Of a stretch of DNA of 64,000 bases, positions 22,878 to 33,442 are shown in pieces (the stretch's first letter is position 1; each line of letters starts with the position of its first letter). The notes under the pieces are model-generated. The model did no database searches, had not been told where the DNA came from, and worked only from the letters and a program-made list of their open reading frames with translations. Both the position numbers and the translations under genes were made by a program. Origin of the DNA: Sphingomonas sp. 7/4-4 (GTDB lineage Bacteria; Pseudomonadota; Alphaproteobacteria; Sphingomonadales; Sphingomonadaceae); assembly GCF_027941955.1 (NCBI RefSeq), contig NZ_CP115960.1, positions 806,001 to 870,000 of the forward strand. The letters are read 5' to 3'.

Positions 22878-24318
22878 CTAAGCGGCACCGTCCGATCGAT
22901 CCGCGCCCATCTCGATCCCCAGCGTATCGAGCCGCTTCCGGAGGGTGTTGCGGTTGATCCCCAGCGCGCGGGCGGCGCGGAGCTGATTGTTCTGGTGGCG
23001 CGCCAGCATCGCCTCGATCAGCGGGCGCTCGACTTCGCCGATGATCCGTTCGTAGAGGCTGCCGTCGTCGAGCGCGCGCGGTTCCTCGATCGCCATGCGC
23101 TCGAGCCGGGCGCGCACTGCGGCATCGATCCCGGCGTCGCGTGTCTCGGGCTGGAAACTGCCCGCCTCCCCAAAGCGCGGCGGATCGCATCGGCATCGAT
23201 CCACTCGTCGCGGCTGAGCGCGGCGATGCGGCGCATCAGATTTTCGAGCTGGCGGACATTGCCCGGCCAGTCGAAGCCCTCGAGCACCGCGACGGCGTCC
23301 TTGCCGAGCTGTTTCCGCGGCAGCCCCGCCTCGGCGGCGCGATCGAGGAAGTGGCGCGCGAGCAACGGCACGTCCTGGCGGCGCTCGCGCAAGGCAGGCA
23401 GGCTCACCGGCACGACATTGAGCCGGTAGAACAGGTCTTCGCGGAATTGCCCGGTCTGGACGAGCTGGGCCAGATCCTTGTTGGTCGCCGCGACGATGCG
23501 GACATCGGCGCGGATCGTCCGCGCCCCGCCCACGGTGGTGAACTCGCCCGACTGGAGCACGCGCAACAGCCGCGTCTGCGCGTCCATCGGCATGTCGCCG
23601 ATCTCGTCGAGGAACAAAGTGCCTCCCGCCGCCTGCTCGAACTTGCCTGCGACGCGCGTTGCCGCGCCGGTGAAGGCCCCGCGCTCGTGCCCGAACAGTT
23701 CCGCCTCGATCAGCTCGCGCGGGATCGCCGCCATGTTGAGCGCGACGAACGGCGCACGGCGGCGCGGACCCATTTCGTGGATCGCCTGCGCGACCAGTTC
23801 CTTGCCCGTTCCCGATCTGCCCGAGATCAGCACGGTCAGGTCATTCGAGACCACGCGGGCGATCACCCGGTAGACCTCCTGCATCGCGGGCGAGCGGCCG
23901 ATCAGCGACGGCCCCCGCCGACCTCGGCCTCGGCCAGCTCGGCCGGCTGGCGCTGCCGCCTTGCGATCGCCCCGCGCACTGCCTGAGCGAGCACATCGAG
24001 GTCGAACGGCTTGGGCAGATAATCGAATGCGCCCACTTCGGTCGCGCGCACTGCCGTGGCCAGCGTGTTCTGCGCGGAGAAGACGATGATCGGCAGCTCG
24101 GGATGCTCGCCGGCAAGGCCTGCCGCCACATCGAGCCCATTGCCGTCGGGAAGCACCACGTCGGTCACCAGCACGTCGGGCACTTCCGATGCCAGCGCGC
24201 GGCGCAGCTCCGCGATGCTCGCCGCAGTCGTCACCCGGTGCCCCTCGCGCTTGAGCGCCGCCGCGACCACGGTGCGGATCGCGCTGTCGTCGTCGACGAT
24301 CAGGACCGAGCCGCTCAT
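22878..24318 (-). CDS. ntrC: Nitrogen regulation response regulator NtrC (two frameshifts)
   Basis: Sigma54-dependent activator of nitrogen-assimilation genes, phosphorylated by NtrB. Receiver domain [11 protein letters not shown] with Asp53 in [14 protein letters not shown]+ domain with Walker [14 protein letters not shown], intact GAFTGA in [12 protein letters not shown], and Walker [14 protein letters not shown]-terminal Fis-type DNA-binding helices ([20 protein letters not shown]). Breaks: CCCCC 23912-23916 (six C gives [10 protein letters not shown]) and CCCC 23168-23171 (five C gives [13 protein letters not shown]). Repaired length is 480 residues, typical of NtrC. Start overlaps the ntrB stop as ATGA. 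Confidence 0.94.
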
Positions 24319-25410
24319 GACGCCCTCTGCAGCAGGATGCGAAACACCGTAACCTCGGGATCACGCTCGCGGGCATATTGGACGATCCCGCCCATGTCGC
24401 GGACCAGCTTCTCGACCAAAGGCAATCCGAGCCCCTTCCCTTCCGGCTTGCCCGAGACGAACGGCTCGAACAGGTGCTCGGCGATATCAGCCGGAGCGCC
24501 GGGGCCGTTGTCGGTCACGAGGATCTCGATCGGCAAGGGTTGGCGCGGGAGGCCCGGGCCGGCGCTCACCGACATGCCGTGGCGATAGGCGGTCGCGAGC
24601 GTGATCCGCGGCGCGGCGGTGTCGCACAGCGCCTCGGCGGCGTTCTTGAGCAGGTTGAGCAACACCTGGAGAAAGGCATCGGAGTCGATCAGGACCGGCG
24701 GCAGCGAAGGATCGAAGCGTTCCTCGATCGTCGCTTCGCGCGCGAAGCCCGCCAGCGCTACACGCCGCGCGTGATCGAGCAGCGGATATACGTTGGTCGG
24801 CTCCAGCTTGAGCGGGCGCGTGTCGGTGAAATCCTGCATCCGGTCGATCAGCGTGACGATCCGGTCGACTTCGGTGGTGATCAGCTGGGTGAGTTCGCCA
24901 TCCTCGCCGCCGCTCCGGAGCAATTGCGCCGCGCCGCGGATTCCGAGAGCGGGTTCTTGATCTCGTGCGCGAGCATCGCCGCCGCGCCCACCGCCGCGCG
25001 CGCGCCGGCGGTACGGTCGGCACCTTGCGCCACGCGGCGCGACTGGGGGCGTGGTGGAGTGTGACGATCCGCCAGCCGGGCTGATCGGCGATCAGCGTCT
25101 CGACGAAATCGACTCGGATGCGCGGCCCGCGGATCGCCTCGATCTCGATGTCGAACGCCGCGAAGCCGTGGCCGTCGCGCCGGTCGGCATAGTCCGCCGG
25201 CGGGAGCAGCACCGCGTCATAGGGCTGCCCGACCATCGTCGTCTCGCTATGGTTGAGCAGCAATTCGCAGGCCGAATTGGCATGGGCGATACGGCCATCG
25301 GGGTCGATCACCAGCACGGCCACGGGCAAAGCCGCGAACAATTCGCCAAAGCCAGGTCCCTTTACCGGTTCCGGCCTGGCGCGCCTCAGGCCGCCGCGCG
25401 CGAAGACCAT
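24315..25410 (-). CDS. ntrB: Nitrogen regulation histidine kinase NtrB (two frameshifts)
   Basis: Soluble kinase/phosphatase controlling NtrC, normally under PII (GlnB) control. A PAS domain ([19 protein letters not shown]) is followed by the H-box [20 protein letters not shown]-box [12 protein letters not shown] and ATP-lid motifs DNGPGAP and [11 protein letters not shown]. Breaks: GGGGG 25045-25049 (six G reads [18 protein letters not shown]) and CC 24943-24944 (three C gives NPLSGIRGAAQ). Repaired length is 365 residues, normal for the family. The start ATG at 25410 lies inside the end of dusB (25-base overlap), as in the nifR3-ntrBC arrangement of alphaproteobacteria. Confidence 0.92.
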
Positions 25411-26384
25411 GGCGCGTAGAATTCGGCGAGCATGTCGAGCACGCGCACGGGATCGGAGATCTTGTTGACGTTGTTGCGGAACTCGGCCGAGCCATGGATG
25501 CCCTTGGTGTACCAGCCGATATGCTTGCGCATCATGTTGACGCCGACCTCGTTGCCATAATGGCCGAGCGTGTCGATATAATGCTCTAGGATCACGCGAT
25601 ATTGTTCGTCGAACGACGGATCGGGCAGCGCATCCTTGCCGGTCAGCGCGTCCATCACCTGGCGCAGGATCCACGGTTTCCCGTAGGCGCCGCGGCCGAT
25701 CATCACGCCGTCCGCGCCCGATTGCGCCAGCGCGGTGCGTGCATCCTCTATTCCGCAGATGTCGCCATTGGCGATCACCGGGATCGACACCGCATCCTTC
25801 ACCGTGCGGATGAAGCCCCAGTCGGCCGAGCCCTTGTACATCTGGTTGCGGGTGCGGCCGTGAACGGTGATCATCTTAGCACCCAGATCCTCGGCGATAT
25901 GCGCGAGTTCGGGGGCGTTGAGGCTGGCATGGTCCCAGCCCATCCGCATCTTGACCGTGACGGGCACGCTGACCGCCTTGACGCACGCCTCGATCAGCGA
26001 CGCCGCGAGCTTGAGATCGCGCATCAGCGCAGAGCCGGCGTCGCCGCTGGTCACTTTCCGGACCGGGCAGCCCATGTTGATGTCGACGATCGCTGCGCCG
26101 CGATCCTCGCTCAGCTTCGCCGCCTCGGCCATCTCATAGGGCGTGCAGCCGACGAGTTGCATCGACACCGGGTCCTCGATCGGATCCCATGCGAATTTCT
26201 GGAGCGACTGGCGCGTCTCGCGGATCGCCGCCTGGCTGGCGACCATCTCGGTGACGTTGAGCCCCGAACCATAGCGCCGCACGACCCGGCGGAACGGCAA
26301 ATCGGTCACGCCGGTCATCGGCGCGAGCAGCACCGGTGCTTCGACCCGGACAGGGCCGATCTGGATGGGGGCGAGTTCGCGCAT
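25386..26384 (-). CDS. dusB: tRNA-dihydrouridine synthase DusB (NifR3)
   Basis: FMN-dependent enzyme reducing uridines in the tRNA D-loop. Intact, 332 residues from the ATG at 26384 ([17 protein letters not shown]). Visible motifs: [15 protein letters not shown] (FMN-binding start of the TIM barrel), [20 protein letters not shown] with the catalytic Cys, [31 protein letters not shown] and [13 protein letters not shown]. First gene of the ntr operon; in alphaproteobacteria it is classically nifR3 upstream of ntrBC. It is divergent from ispDF with 82 bases between the two starts. Confidence 0.96.
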   Translation of the reverse strand: MRELAPIQIGPVRVEAPVLLAPMTGVTDLPFRRVVRRYGSGLNVTEMVASQAAIRETRQSLQKFAWDPIEDPVSMQLVGCTPYEMAEAAKLSEDRGAAIVDINMGCPVRKVTSGDAGSALMRDLKLAASLIEACVKAVSVPVTVKMRMGWDHASLNAPELAHIAEDLGAKMITVHGRTRNQMYKGSADWGFIRTVKDAVSIPVIANGDICGIEDARTALAQSGADGVMIGRGAYGKPWILRQVMDALTGKDALPDPSFDEQYRVILEHYIDTLGHYGNEVGVNMMRKHIGWYTKGIHGSAEFRNNVNKISDPVRVLDMLAEFYAPWSSRAAA

Positions 26385-26466
26385 GGTCTGCCTGAAAAAT
26401 AGGCAGCGACGCCTAGCGGCACAAGCCCGGATTGGCAAGGCAGGGGTTCCCCGCTACCCGCGCCTC

Positions 26467-27608
26467 ATGGGCAAGACTGCAGCGTTGATCGTCGCCGCCG
26501 GGCAGGGAACGCGGATCGGCGGACCGGTGGCCAAGCAATTCGCGCCGCTCGCCGGCAAGCCGATGCTCGCGCACAGTTTCGCTGCCCTGTCGTCGCATCC
26601 CGCGATCGACAGCGTCATGGTGGTCATCGGCGAAGGACAGGAAGCGGCACTGGACGCCGCGCTCGGCCAGGTTTCCTTCGTAATCGGCGGTCCCACGAGG
26701 CGCGAGTCGGTGGCGAATGGTCTCGCCGCGATCGCCGCCGAGCAAGTGCTGATCCACGACGCCGCGCGCCCTTTCCTCTCGCACACCGTGATCGACGCCC
26801 TCCTCGCGGCGCTCGAGACACACGAAGGCGCCCTCCCCGCCCTCCCCGTCGCCGACACGCTGGCGCAAGGCGGCGAGGCACTCGGCGAAACCGTGCCACG
26901 CGACGGCCTCGTCCGTGTCCAGACGCCACAGGCATTCCGCACCGCCACTATCCGCGCGGCGCATCAGGCCTGGCCCACCGACCGCGAGGCCACCGACGAC
27001 GCGCAGATGGTCCGTGCGCTCGGACGCACGGTCGCCATCGTCCCCGGAGACATCGCCCTGGAAAAGATCACCCACCCCGCCGACTTCGCCGCCGCCGAAG
27101 CACGGCATGCCGCCGCGATGCGAGTCCGCACCGCGCAGGGCTATGACGTCCACCGCTTTGCTGTGGGCGAGGAATTGTGGCTCGGCGGCGTCCGCATCCC
27201 CCATGACAAGGGCCTGTCGGGGCATAGCGATGCCGATGTCGCGCTTCATGCGATCACCGATGCGCTGCTCGGGGTCATCGGCGCAGGCGATATCGGCATG
27301 CATTTCCTCCGAGCGACCCGCAGTGGCGCGGTGCCGCCTCGGCGCGGTTCCTCGAGCATGCAGCAAGCCTGCTCGCTGCGCAGGGCGGCGTGATCGACTT
27401 CATCGACCTGACGATCATCTGCGAGGCGCCGAAGATCGGCCCGCATCGGGACAGTATCCGCGCGAGCATCGCGGCGATCCTGCACCTGCCGGCCGCACGG
27501 ATCAGCGTGAAGGCCACCACCACCGAGAGGCTGGGCTTCACCGGGCGCGGCGAAGGCATGGCCGCGCAGGCAATCGCCACGGTTCGTCTCCCTGCGGACA
27601 ACGCCTGA
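26467..27608 (+). CDS. ispDF: Bifunctional IspD/IspF of the MEP isoprenoid pathway (one frameshift)
   Basis: Fused enzyme catalysing CDP-ME formation (IspD, N-terminal) and the MEcPP synthase step (IspF, C-terminal). IspD motifs: [30 protein letters not shown] and [10 protein letters not shown]. IspF begins at about residue 225: [38 protein letters not shown] with Zn ligands Asp and His, GDIGMHFP. Break at CC 27306-27307: three C gives [20 protein letters not shown] and joins to [19 protein letters not shown]. Repaired length is 380 residues, as expected for alphaproteobacterial IspDF. This is an essential gene, so the frameshift is unlikely to be real. Confidence 0.95.
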
Positions 27609-27646
27609 CTCGCGTTCGACACATCTCGGTGGCACAGGGCCTCGCC

Positions 27647-28183
27647 ATGGACACGATTCTCCCGCCCCAGCTCGTTGACGCCGCGCGCCGCGTGCTCGAA
27701 GCCAATCGCGCCGTCGGGCGCCGCATCGCCGTGGCGGAAAGCTGCACGGGCGGCCTCGTCAGCGCCGCGCTCACCGAGATTCCGGGCTCGTCCGATGTGT
27801 TCGACGCCGGCTTCGTGACCTATTCGAACGAGGCCAAGACCGAAGTGCTCAAGGTCAGCACCGACGTGCTCGAAACCTTCGGTTCCGTGTCGATCGCAGT
27901 GGCGTGGAGCATGGCGCAAGGCGCGCTCAAGCGGAGCACCGCCGATGTCGCGGTGGCGATTACCGGGATCGCCGGCCCCGATGGCGGCAGCGAGAAGAAG
28001 CCGGTGGGCACGGTGGTGTTTGCCCAGGCCGAGCGCGGCGCCGATCCGCAGCACATCGTCGCCGATGCGCGCCATTTCGAGGATAATGGTCGTGCCGGCG
28101 TCCGGCTTCAGGCGGCGTTGTGTGCGCTCGAACTGCTGATGCCGGGCGCGGTCGCGTCGGAAGCGCCCGCCGAGTCGCCGTAA
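27647..28183 (+). CDS. CinA C-terminal family protein (nicotinamide-nucleotide amidase type)
   Basis: 178 residues from the ATG at 27647. Matches the CinA/PncC C-terminal domain that deamidates NMN to NaMN in NAD recycling: VAESCTGGLVSAALTEIPGS with the catalytic Ser region, DAGFVTYSNEAKTEVLKV, VAITGIAGPDGGSEKKPVGT. It lacks the N-terminal MoCF-like domain of full CinA, as in E. coli YgaD/PncC. It lies 38 bases after ispDF on the same strand. Its last 76 bases overlap, tail to tail, the COQ10-family gene. Confidence 0.9.
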   Translation: MDTILPPQLVDAARRVLEANRAVGRRIAVAESCTGGLVSAALTEIPGSSDVFDAGFVTYSNEAKTEVLKVSTDVLETFGSVSIAVAWSMAQGALKRSTADVAVAITGIAGPDGGSEKKPVGTVVFAQAERGADPQHIVADARHFEDNGRAGVRLQAALCALELLMPGAVASEAPAESP

Positions 28184-28605
28184 AGCCGCGCAGCACGCTC
28201 CTCGAACGCGTTGATCATTTTCCGCAGCGCGCGATCGAACACCTGCCCCGCGAGCATCTCGAACACCCGGTTCTTGAACGCAAAATCGACGCAGAAATCA
28301 ACGAGGCACCCGCCCTTCCCGTCCGACCGGAACTTCCAGTCGTTATTGAGGTGCTTGAGCGGCCCTTCGAGATAGTCGACCCGGATATGCCCGGGCCGCT
28401 GTTTTTCCACACGCGAAGTGAAGCTCTCGCGCAGTCCCTTGAAGCCGACGATCAGGTCCGCGACCATCTGGGTATCACTGTTCGAGCGCACCCGCACCGC
28501 CGAGACCCAGGGCAGGAACTCGCCATAGCGCCCGACATCGGCGACCAGATCGAACATCTGCTCCGGCGAATAGGGCAGCGCGCGGGTCTCGCTATGCTTG
28601 GGCAT
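28108..28605 (-). CDS. COQ10/RatA-like START-domain protein
   Basis: 165 residues, type II toxin RatA / ubiquinone-binding COQ10 family (SRPBCC fold). The start MPKHSETRALPYSPEQMFDL and the later motifs VADVGRYGEFLPWVSAVRV, GFKGLRESFTSRV, LEGPLKHLNNDWKF and VDFAFKNRVFEML are characteristic. In alphaproteobacteria this protein is thought to bind ubiquinone and support respiration. It is convergent with cinA, overlapping by 76 bases. A REP-like palindrome sits just upstream. Confidence 0.88.
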   Translation of the reverse strand: MPKHSETRALPYSPEQMFDLVADVGRYGEFLPWVSAVRVRSNSDTQMVADLIVGFKGLRESFTSRVEKQRPGHIRVDYLEGPLKHLNNDWKFRSDGKGGCLVDFCVDFAFKNRVFEMLAGQVFDRALRKMINAFEERAARLYGDSAGASDATAPGISSSSAHNAA

Positions 28606-28617
28606 TGAACTTAGTCC

Positions 28618-28697
28618 GTCACCCCGGCGAAAGCCGGGGTCTCGCAGTGAGACGTCGTGCGCTTGCGGCCTGAGGTCCCGGCTTTCGCCGGGATGAC
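28618..28697. repeat. REP-like 80-bp palindromic element, copy B
   Basis: gtcaccccggcgaaagccgg at the left and cggctttcgccgggatgac at the right, an 80-bp imperfect inverted repeat between the COQ10-family gene and lipA. Same family as 16547-16626 and 35301-35380. Confidence 0.85.
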
Positions 28698-28708
28698 GGC
28701 GAGACGCA

Positions 28709-29635
28709 TCAGATGGCCGCTTTCGCCAGCTTGGCCGCCCGCGCGTCGCGCATCTTCGCGAAATCGTCGCCGGCGTGATAGCTCGACCGCGTCAGCGGTG
28801 ACGAGGCGACCAGCAGGAAGCCCTTGGCGCGGGCGATCGCGCCGTACGAGCCGAATGCCTGCGGCGTCACGAACTCGATGACCTTGGTGTGGCGCGGGGT
28901 CGGCTGGAGATACTGGCCCATCGTCAGGAAATCGATATCGGCCGAGCGCATGTCGTCCATCACCTGATGGACCTCGAGCCGCTCCTCGCCCAGCCCGAGC
29001 ATGATGCCCGATTTGGTGAAGATCGACGGGTCGAGCTTCTTGACCGTCTCGAGCAGCCGCAGCGACGCGTAATAGCGCGCGCCCGGACGGATCGTCGGAT
29101 AGAGCCGGGGGACGGTCTCGAGATTGTGATTGTACACGTCGGGCCGTGCCGCGACGATCATCTCGACCGCCGCTTCGTGCTTGTTGCGGAAATCGGGGGT
29201 CAGGATCTCGATCGTCGTCGTCGGGTTCGACTTGCGGATCGCCTCGATCACTTTGACGAACTGCTTCGCGCCGCCATCGGGCAAGTCGTCGCGATCGACC
29301 GACGTGATGACGATGTGCTCGAGCCCCATCTGCGCCGCGGCATCGGCGACATTCTGCGGCTCCATCGGGTCCACGGCGCGCGGCATGCCGGTCTTGACGT
29401 TGCAGAAGGCGCAGGCGCGCGTGCAGGTGTCACCGAGGATCATCACCGTCGCGTGCTTCTTCGACCAGCACTCGCCGATATTCGGGCAGGCGGCTTCCTC
29501 GCACACCGTGGTCAGGCTCTTCGAGCGCATCAGCGCCCGTGTTGCCGCGAAGCCCTCGGAAGTCGGCGCCTTGACGCGGATCCAGTCGGGTTTGCGGACG
29601 CGTTCCGGACGCGGCAGCGGAGACATCTCGTTCAT
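28709..29635 (-). CDS. lipA: Lipoyl synthase LipA
   Basis: Radical-SAM enzyme inserting two sulfurs into octanoyl groups of E2/H proteins. Intact, 308 residues from ATG 29635 ([20 protein letters not shown]). It has the auxiliary-cluster motif [13 protein letters not shown], the radical-[11 protein letters not shown] motif, [13 protein letters not shown], and the C-terminal [15 protein letters not shown] with the conserved RSSY serine. Single gene, divergent from the carbonic anhydrase gene. Confidence 0.97.
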   Translation of the reverse strand: MNEMSPLPRPERVRKPDWIRVKAPTSEGFAATRALMRSKSLTTVCEEAACPNIGECWSKKHATVMILGDTCTRACAFCNVKTGMPRAVDPMEPQNVADAAAQMGLEHIVITSVDRDDLPDGGAKQFVKVIEAIRKSNPTTTIEILTPDFRNKHEAAVEMIVAARPDVYNHNLETVPRLYPTIRPGARYYASLRLLETVKKLDPSIFTKSGIMLGLGEERLEVHQVMDDMRSADIDFLTMGQYLQPTPRHTKVIEFVTPQAFGSYGAIARAKGFLLVASSPLTRSSYHAGDDFAKMRDARAAKLAKAAI

Positions 29636-29751
29636 AGGAGGCCAGATAGCGATGCTCGCGTGCACGCACAACAACCGTGCAAGCATCCCTGCTTGCAGTC
29701 CGCGAACGCGAACGGGGTTCGCAAACGCTACGGAAGCGGTATGGAGCCGCC

Positions 29752-30382
29752 ATGACCGACTTCAGCGACCTGCTCAGCGGCTATCGCCGCTTCCGCCAGA
29801 CCGAATATGGGCGCCAGCGCAATCGCTGGGATGAGCTGTCGGAGGGCCAGGCGCCCAAGGTGATGGTCATCGCCTGCTCGGACAGCCGCGTCGATCCCGC
29901 GCAGGTTTTCGATACTTCGCCGGGCGAGATCTTCGTCGTGCGCAACATCGCCAATCTCGTTCCCCCGTTCGAACTCGGCGGCGGGCGTCACGGCGTCTCG
30001 GCGGCGCTCGAATTCGCAGTGACTCAGCTCGAAGTGCCCGAGATCGTCGTGATGGGCCACGGCGCGTGCGGCGGCGTCCATGCCGCGCTCACCCGCCGCT
30101 TCGAGGGTGCACCTCCAGGCGCCGGTGGCTTCATCGCCCATTGGGTCGACATGCTCGACGAGGCCCGCGACCGAGATCGTCGCCGAACATGGCGAAGGCG
30201 AGGAGGCAATCCGCGCGCTCGAACTCGAAACCGTCCGCGTCTCGATCGCCAATTTGCGAACCTTCCCCTGCATCCCGGAGCGCGAGGCGGCAGGCACGCT
30301 CAAGATCCATGGCGCCTATTTCGCCATCCGCGACGGCGTGCTCCACGTGATGGACGATGGCGGGGCGTTCGCACCTGCCTGA
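29752..30382 (+). CDS. Beta-class carbonic anhydrase (one frameshift)
   Basis: Interconverts CO2 and bicarbonate. Zn-site motifs are present: [14 protein letters not shown] (Cys, Asp-Arg dyad) and [12 protein letters not shown] (His and Cys ligands), plus [11 protein letters not shown] and the C-terminal [17 protein letters not shown]. The frame breaks at about 30164-30170, in cccgcg; restoring a GC pair reads [19 protein letters not shown] and gives about 210 residues. It starts at ATG 29752. Confidence 0.92.
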
Positions 30383-30436
30383 GTGCGGTTGACGACAGGC
30401 GTCGCCGGACGCAGCTTGGCTCCCGAAGGGGAAAGC

Positions 30437-31171
30437 ATGATCCGGTTCGTGGGGCGTCAATTGCGCGAGCTCTATCGCCGCGGCTTCGCGCTTTTCCTGC
30501 TGGCGCCGGTGATCATTGCCATCGTCGTAGTGCCCGAGTTCGTCCAGCACTGGTTCGAGATCCGTAGCAGCATGTTCGAGTCGGCCGAGCGTGCACGAGC
30601 GCTGGCCAATGATCCGCAGCGCTGGGCATTCGGCTATGCCAAGCTCGCGGGATTGCTGATCGCGATGTTCGCAGCCGCCCGTTTCTGGAACGCGCAGGCG
30701 CGGGGCGGCAGATGGTGGGACGTGCGCGAGATCGCGTGGCTTCGGCTCGGGGTGGCGCTTGCGCTGTTCGCGTTGCTGCCTGCGCTCGCGGATCTCCTGC
30801 GCGGCCTGGCCTATTGGGTCGCCTCTATTGTGCTCAGCATCGCGGTGTTGCCGCTGCTCTTCGTGATACTCGGCGCGCTTTTCGGGGCGCAGCGGCCAGG
30901 ACTGGTCGAGAGCCTGCGAAGCGGCTGGCGCCGGCTGCCGTTGCTCGTGCTGCTACTCGTTGCAGCCTATCTGCCGCCAATGGCCGCGCATTACGGGCTG
31001 CATCATGTCGCGCGCGGGTTGGCCACGCCGCTGGTCTGGGTGCTGATGACGCTGGATTCGCTCGTCGTCGGCCTGATTGCCGCGTTCACCGGCGCCGCCT
31101 TCGCACTCGCCTATGACGCGGCCTGGCCGCCGGCTACTTCAACCCCAGCGCCTTCTTCGCCGCTTTCTTGA
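30437..31171 (+). CDS. Polytopic inner-membrane protein of unknown function
   Basis: 244 residues from ATG 30437 (GGGGAAAG upstream). Hydrophobic segments: FALFLLAPVIIAIVVVPEFV, KLAGLLIAMFAAARF, LGVALALFALLPALADLL, IVLSIAVLPLLFVILGALF, LPLLVLLLVAAYLPPMAA and VLMTLDSLVVGLIAAFTGAA, about six helices. No recognisable catalytic motif. It follows the carbonic anhydrase by 54 bases on the same strand, and its last 38 bases overlap the ppk2 gene tail to tail. I do not recognise the family. Confidence 0.75.
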   Translation: MIRFVGRQLRELYRRGFALFLLAPVIIAIVVVPEFVQHWFEIRSSMFESAERARALANDPQRWAFGYAKLAGLLIAMFAAARFWNAQARGGRWWDVREIAWLRLGVALALFALLPALADLLRGLAYWVASIVLSIAVLPLLFVILGALFGAQRPGLVESLRSGWRRLPLLVLLLVAAYLPPMAAHYGLHHVARGLATPLVWVLMTLDSLVVGLIAAFTGAAFALAYDAAWPPATSTPAPSSPLS

Positions 31172-31910
31172 CCTCAGGATCGAGCTCCGGCGGCTCCATC
31201 GGCACCTTCGCCTCCAGTGCATCCGCGATCGCCGTCAGCGCTGTGATCCGCGCCGTCTTTTTGTCGTTGCCGTCGATCACGATCCAGCGCGCATGCTTCG
31301 TATCCGTGCGCTCGAACATCTCGGCCATCGCTTCGAGGTAGTCCGCCCGCTTCGCCCGGTTGCGATAATCGTCGAGGCCGGTCTTCCAGCGCTTCCACGG
31401 ATGCTCCAGCCGATCGCGCAGGCGCTTGTCCTGGGTCTTCTGCGTCACATGGACGAAGACCTTGATCAGAGTCGCGCCGGTCTCGACCTGCTGGGCCTCG
31501 AAATCGTTGATCTCGTCATAGCCGCGTTGCCATTCGGCCTTGCTCGCGAAGCCTTCGACTCGCTCGACGAGCACGCGACCGTACCAGCTGCGGTCGAAGA
31601 TCGCGATGTTGTGCTGGGCAGGCAGCCGCCGCCAGAAGCGCCAGAGGAAGTGATGCGCCAGCTCCTCAGGCGTCGGTGCCGAGATCGGCCAGACCTCGAA
31701 ATAGCGCGGATCCCATTCGGCGGTCAGCCGCTGGATGATCCCGCCCTTCCCCGCCGCGTCCCAACCCTCGAACACGATGATCGCGCGGCGCTTGTGGACG
31801 ATGTGCGCATAATGGATATGGCTGAGGCGCTTTTGCAGCTTCTCCAGCGCGTCCTTGTAATGCCCGTCAAAGGGTTCGCCTGACTCATAGTCGCTGAGAT
31901 CGATCGCCAT
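31134..31910 (-). CDS. ppk2: Polyphosphate kinase 2 family protein
   Basis: 258 residues from MAIDLSDYESGEPFDGHY (ATG 31910). PPK2 enzymes transfer phosphate between polyphosphate and nucleotides, mainly making NTP or NDP from polyP. Walker A VFEGWDAAGKGGIIQRL, Walker B IAIFDRSWYGRVLVERVEGF and the lid region EHPWKRWKTGLDDYRNR are all present. Length fits single-domain PPK2. It lies 51 bases after sdaA on the same strand. The PPK1 route is encoded separately at 39562-41703. Confidence 0.93.
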   Translation of the reverse strand: MAIDLSDYESGEPFDGHYKDALEKLQKRLSHIHYAHIVHKRRAIIVFEGWDAAGKGGIIQRLTAEWDPRYFEVWPISAPTPEELAHHFLWRFWRRLPAQHNIAIFDRSWYGRVLVERVEGFASKAEWQRGYDEINDFEAQQVETGATLIKVFVHVTQKTQDKRLRDRLEHPWKRWKTGLDDYRNRAKRADYLEAMAEMFERTDTKHARWIVIDGNDKKTARITALTAIADALEAKVPMEPPELDPEVKKAAKKALGLK

Positions 31911-31961
31911 TCGCCCTCCTGGTTCGGGACGAACGTACAGCCAGTCGACGCGATCCTGCAA

Positions 31962-33352
31962 TCAGCAGGCGACGACGTTCACTGCCAGTCCGCCCTGCGC
32001 GGTTTCCTTGTATTTCGATCGCATGTCCTCGCCGGTCTGGCGCATCGTCTCGATCACGGCGTCGAGGCTGACGATGTGGCTGCCGTCGCCGTGCATCGCC
32101 AGATAGGCGGCGTTGATCGCCTTGATCGCACCCATCGTGTTGCGCTCGATGCACGGAATCTGGACCAGCCCGCCGATCGGATCGCAGGTGAGGCCGAGAT
32201 TATGCTCCATGCCGATCTCCGCGGCGTTCTCGATCTGCGCATTGTTCGCCCCAAGCGCAGCGGCCAGCCCGGCGGCCGCCATCGAGCAGGCGACTCCCAC
32301 TTCGCCCTGGCACCCCATCTCCGCCGCCGAAATCGATGCGCGTTTCTTGTAGAGAAAACCGATCGCCGCGGCGGTGAGCAGGAAGGTCCGCGCCCCCGCC
32401 GGCGTCGGTGCCGCGCAGAAGGTCTCATAATAGCGCAGCACCGCCGGGATCACCCCCGCTGCGCCATTGGTCGGCGCAGTGACCACGCGCCCGCCCGCGG
32501 CATTCTCCTCGTTCACCGCCAGCGCCCACAAACTCACCCAGTCGAACACAAGGGACGGATCGCTGCGTGGGCCGCGCGCGATGAGGCGTTGGTGCAGGTC
32601 GCGCGCGCGCCGCCGCACCTTGAGCCCGCCGGGCAACTCCCCTCTCCCCGGCACCCGCGATCGATGCACGCGGACATCGCCGCGCGCAGGCTGTCGAGAA
32701 AGGCATCGGTCTCGGCATCGTCGCGCCACGCTGCTTCGTTGGCGCGGACGATATCGGCGATCGACACGCCCTGCGCCTCGGCGACGGCGAGCAGCTCGGC
32801 ACCCGATGCGAAGGGCAGTGGCAGCTTCACATTGGTCTGCGGCAGTTCGCACCCGCCCTCGACGATCGCGCCGCCGCCGATCGAATAGTAAAATGTCTCC
32901 CAATGCTCGCCCTCGGCATAATGCGCGACGAAGCGCATGCCATTGGGATGCGAAGGCAGGAACCGGTCGTTCCGGAAGACAAGGTGTTGCCCGTCGACGA
33001 AGGGCACTGGCACGTGCCCGCCCAGCGCCAGCTGCGCCTCGGCGCGGATCGTCGCGATGATCATGGAGACCGCGTCGGGATCGACTGCTTCGGGGCGATA
33101 GCCGGCGAGCCCCAGCATCACCGCGGTGTCGGTGGCATGGCCGCGCCCGGTCAGCGCCAGCGATCCGAACAGTTCGCACGAGACCGAAACCGGTGTCCCG
33201 CGGTCGAGCGCCGCCTCGGCGAAGGCACAAGCCGCGCGCATCGGGCCCACGGTGTGCGAACTCGACGGGCCGATGCCGATCGTGAACAGATCGGCCAAGC
33301 CAATGGTCGCTTCCGCGCGGGCCCGCGCCCGGGCGTTGTTCTCGTCCAACAT
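31962..33352 (-). CDS. sdaA: L-serine ammonia-lyase, single-chain [4Fe-4S] type (one frameshift)
   Basis: Deaminates L-serine to pyruvate and ammonia. The beta (regulatory) domain has [20 protein letters not shown] and the alpha domain has [34 protein letters not shown] and [20 protein letters not shown], whose cysteines bind the cluster. The break is in CCCC 32639-32642: five C gives [16 protein letters not shown]. Repaired length is 463 residues, normal for SdaA. Start chosen at ATG 33352 ([20 protein letters not shown]). It lies upstream of ppk2 on the same strand. Confidence 0.93.
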
Positions 33353-33442
33353 TCTCGCTCCCGCCCCGGCTCTGACGGCCGGTCTGGTTTCCGTTGTTAC
33401 CAAACCGGCTGTAGCGCTCCTTGCCGCGTTAAGGGAGAGGTA

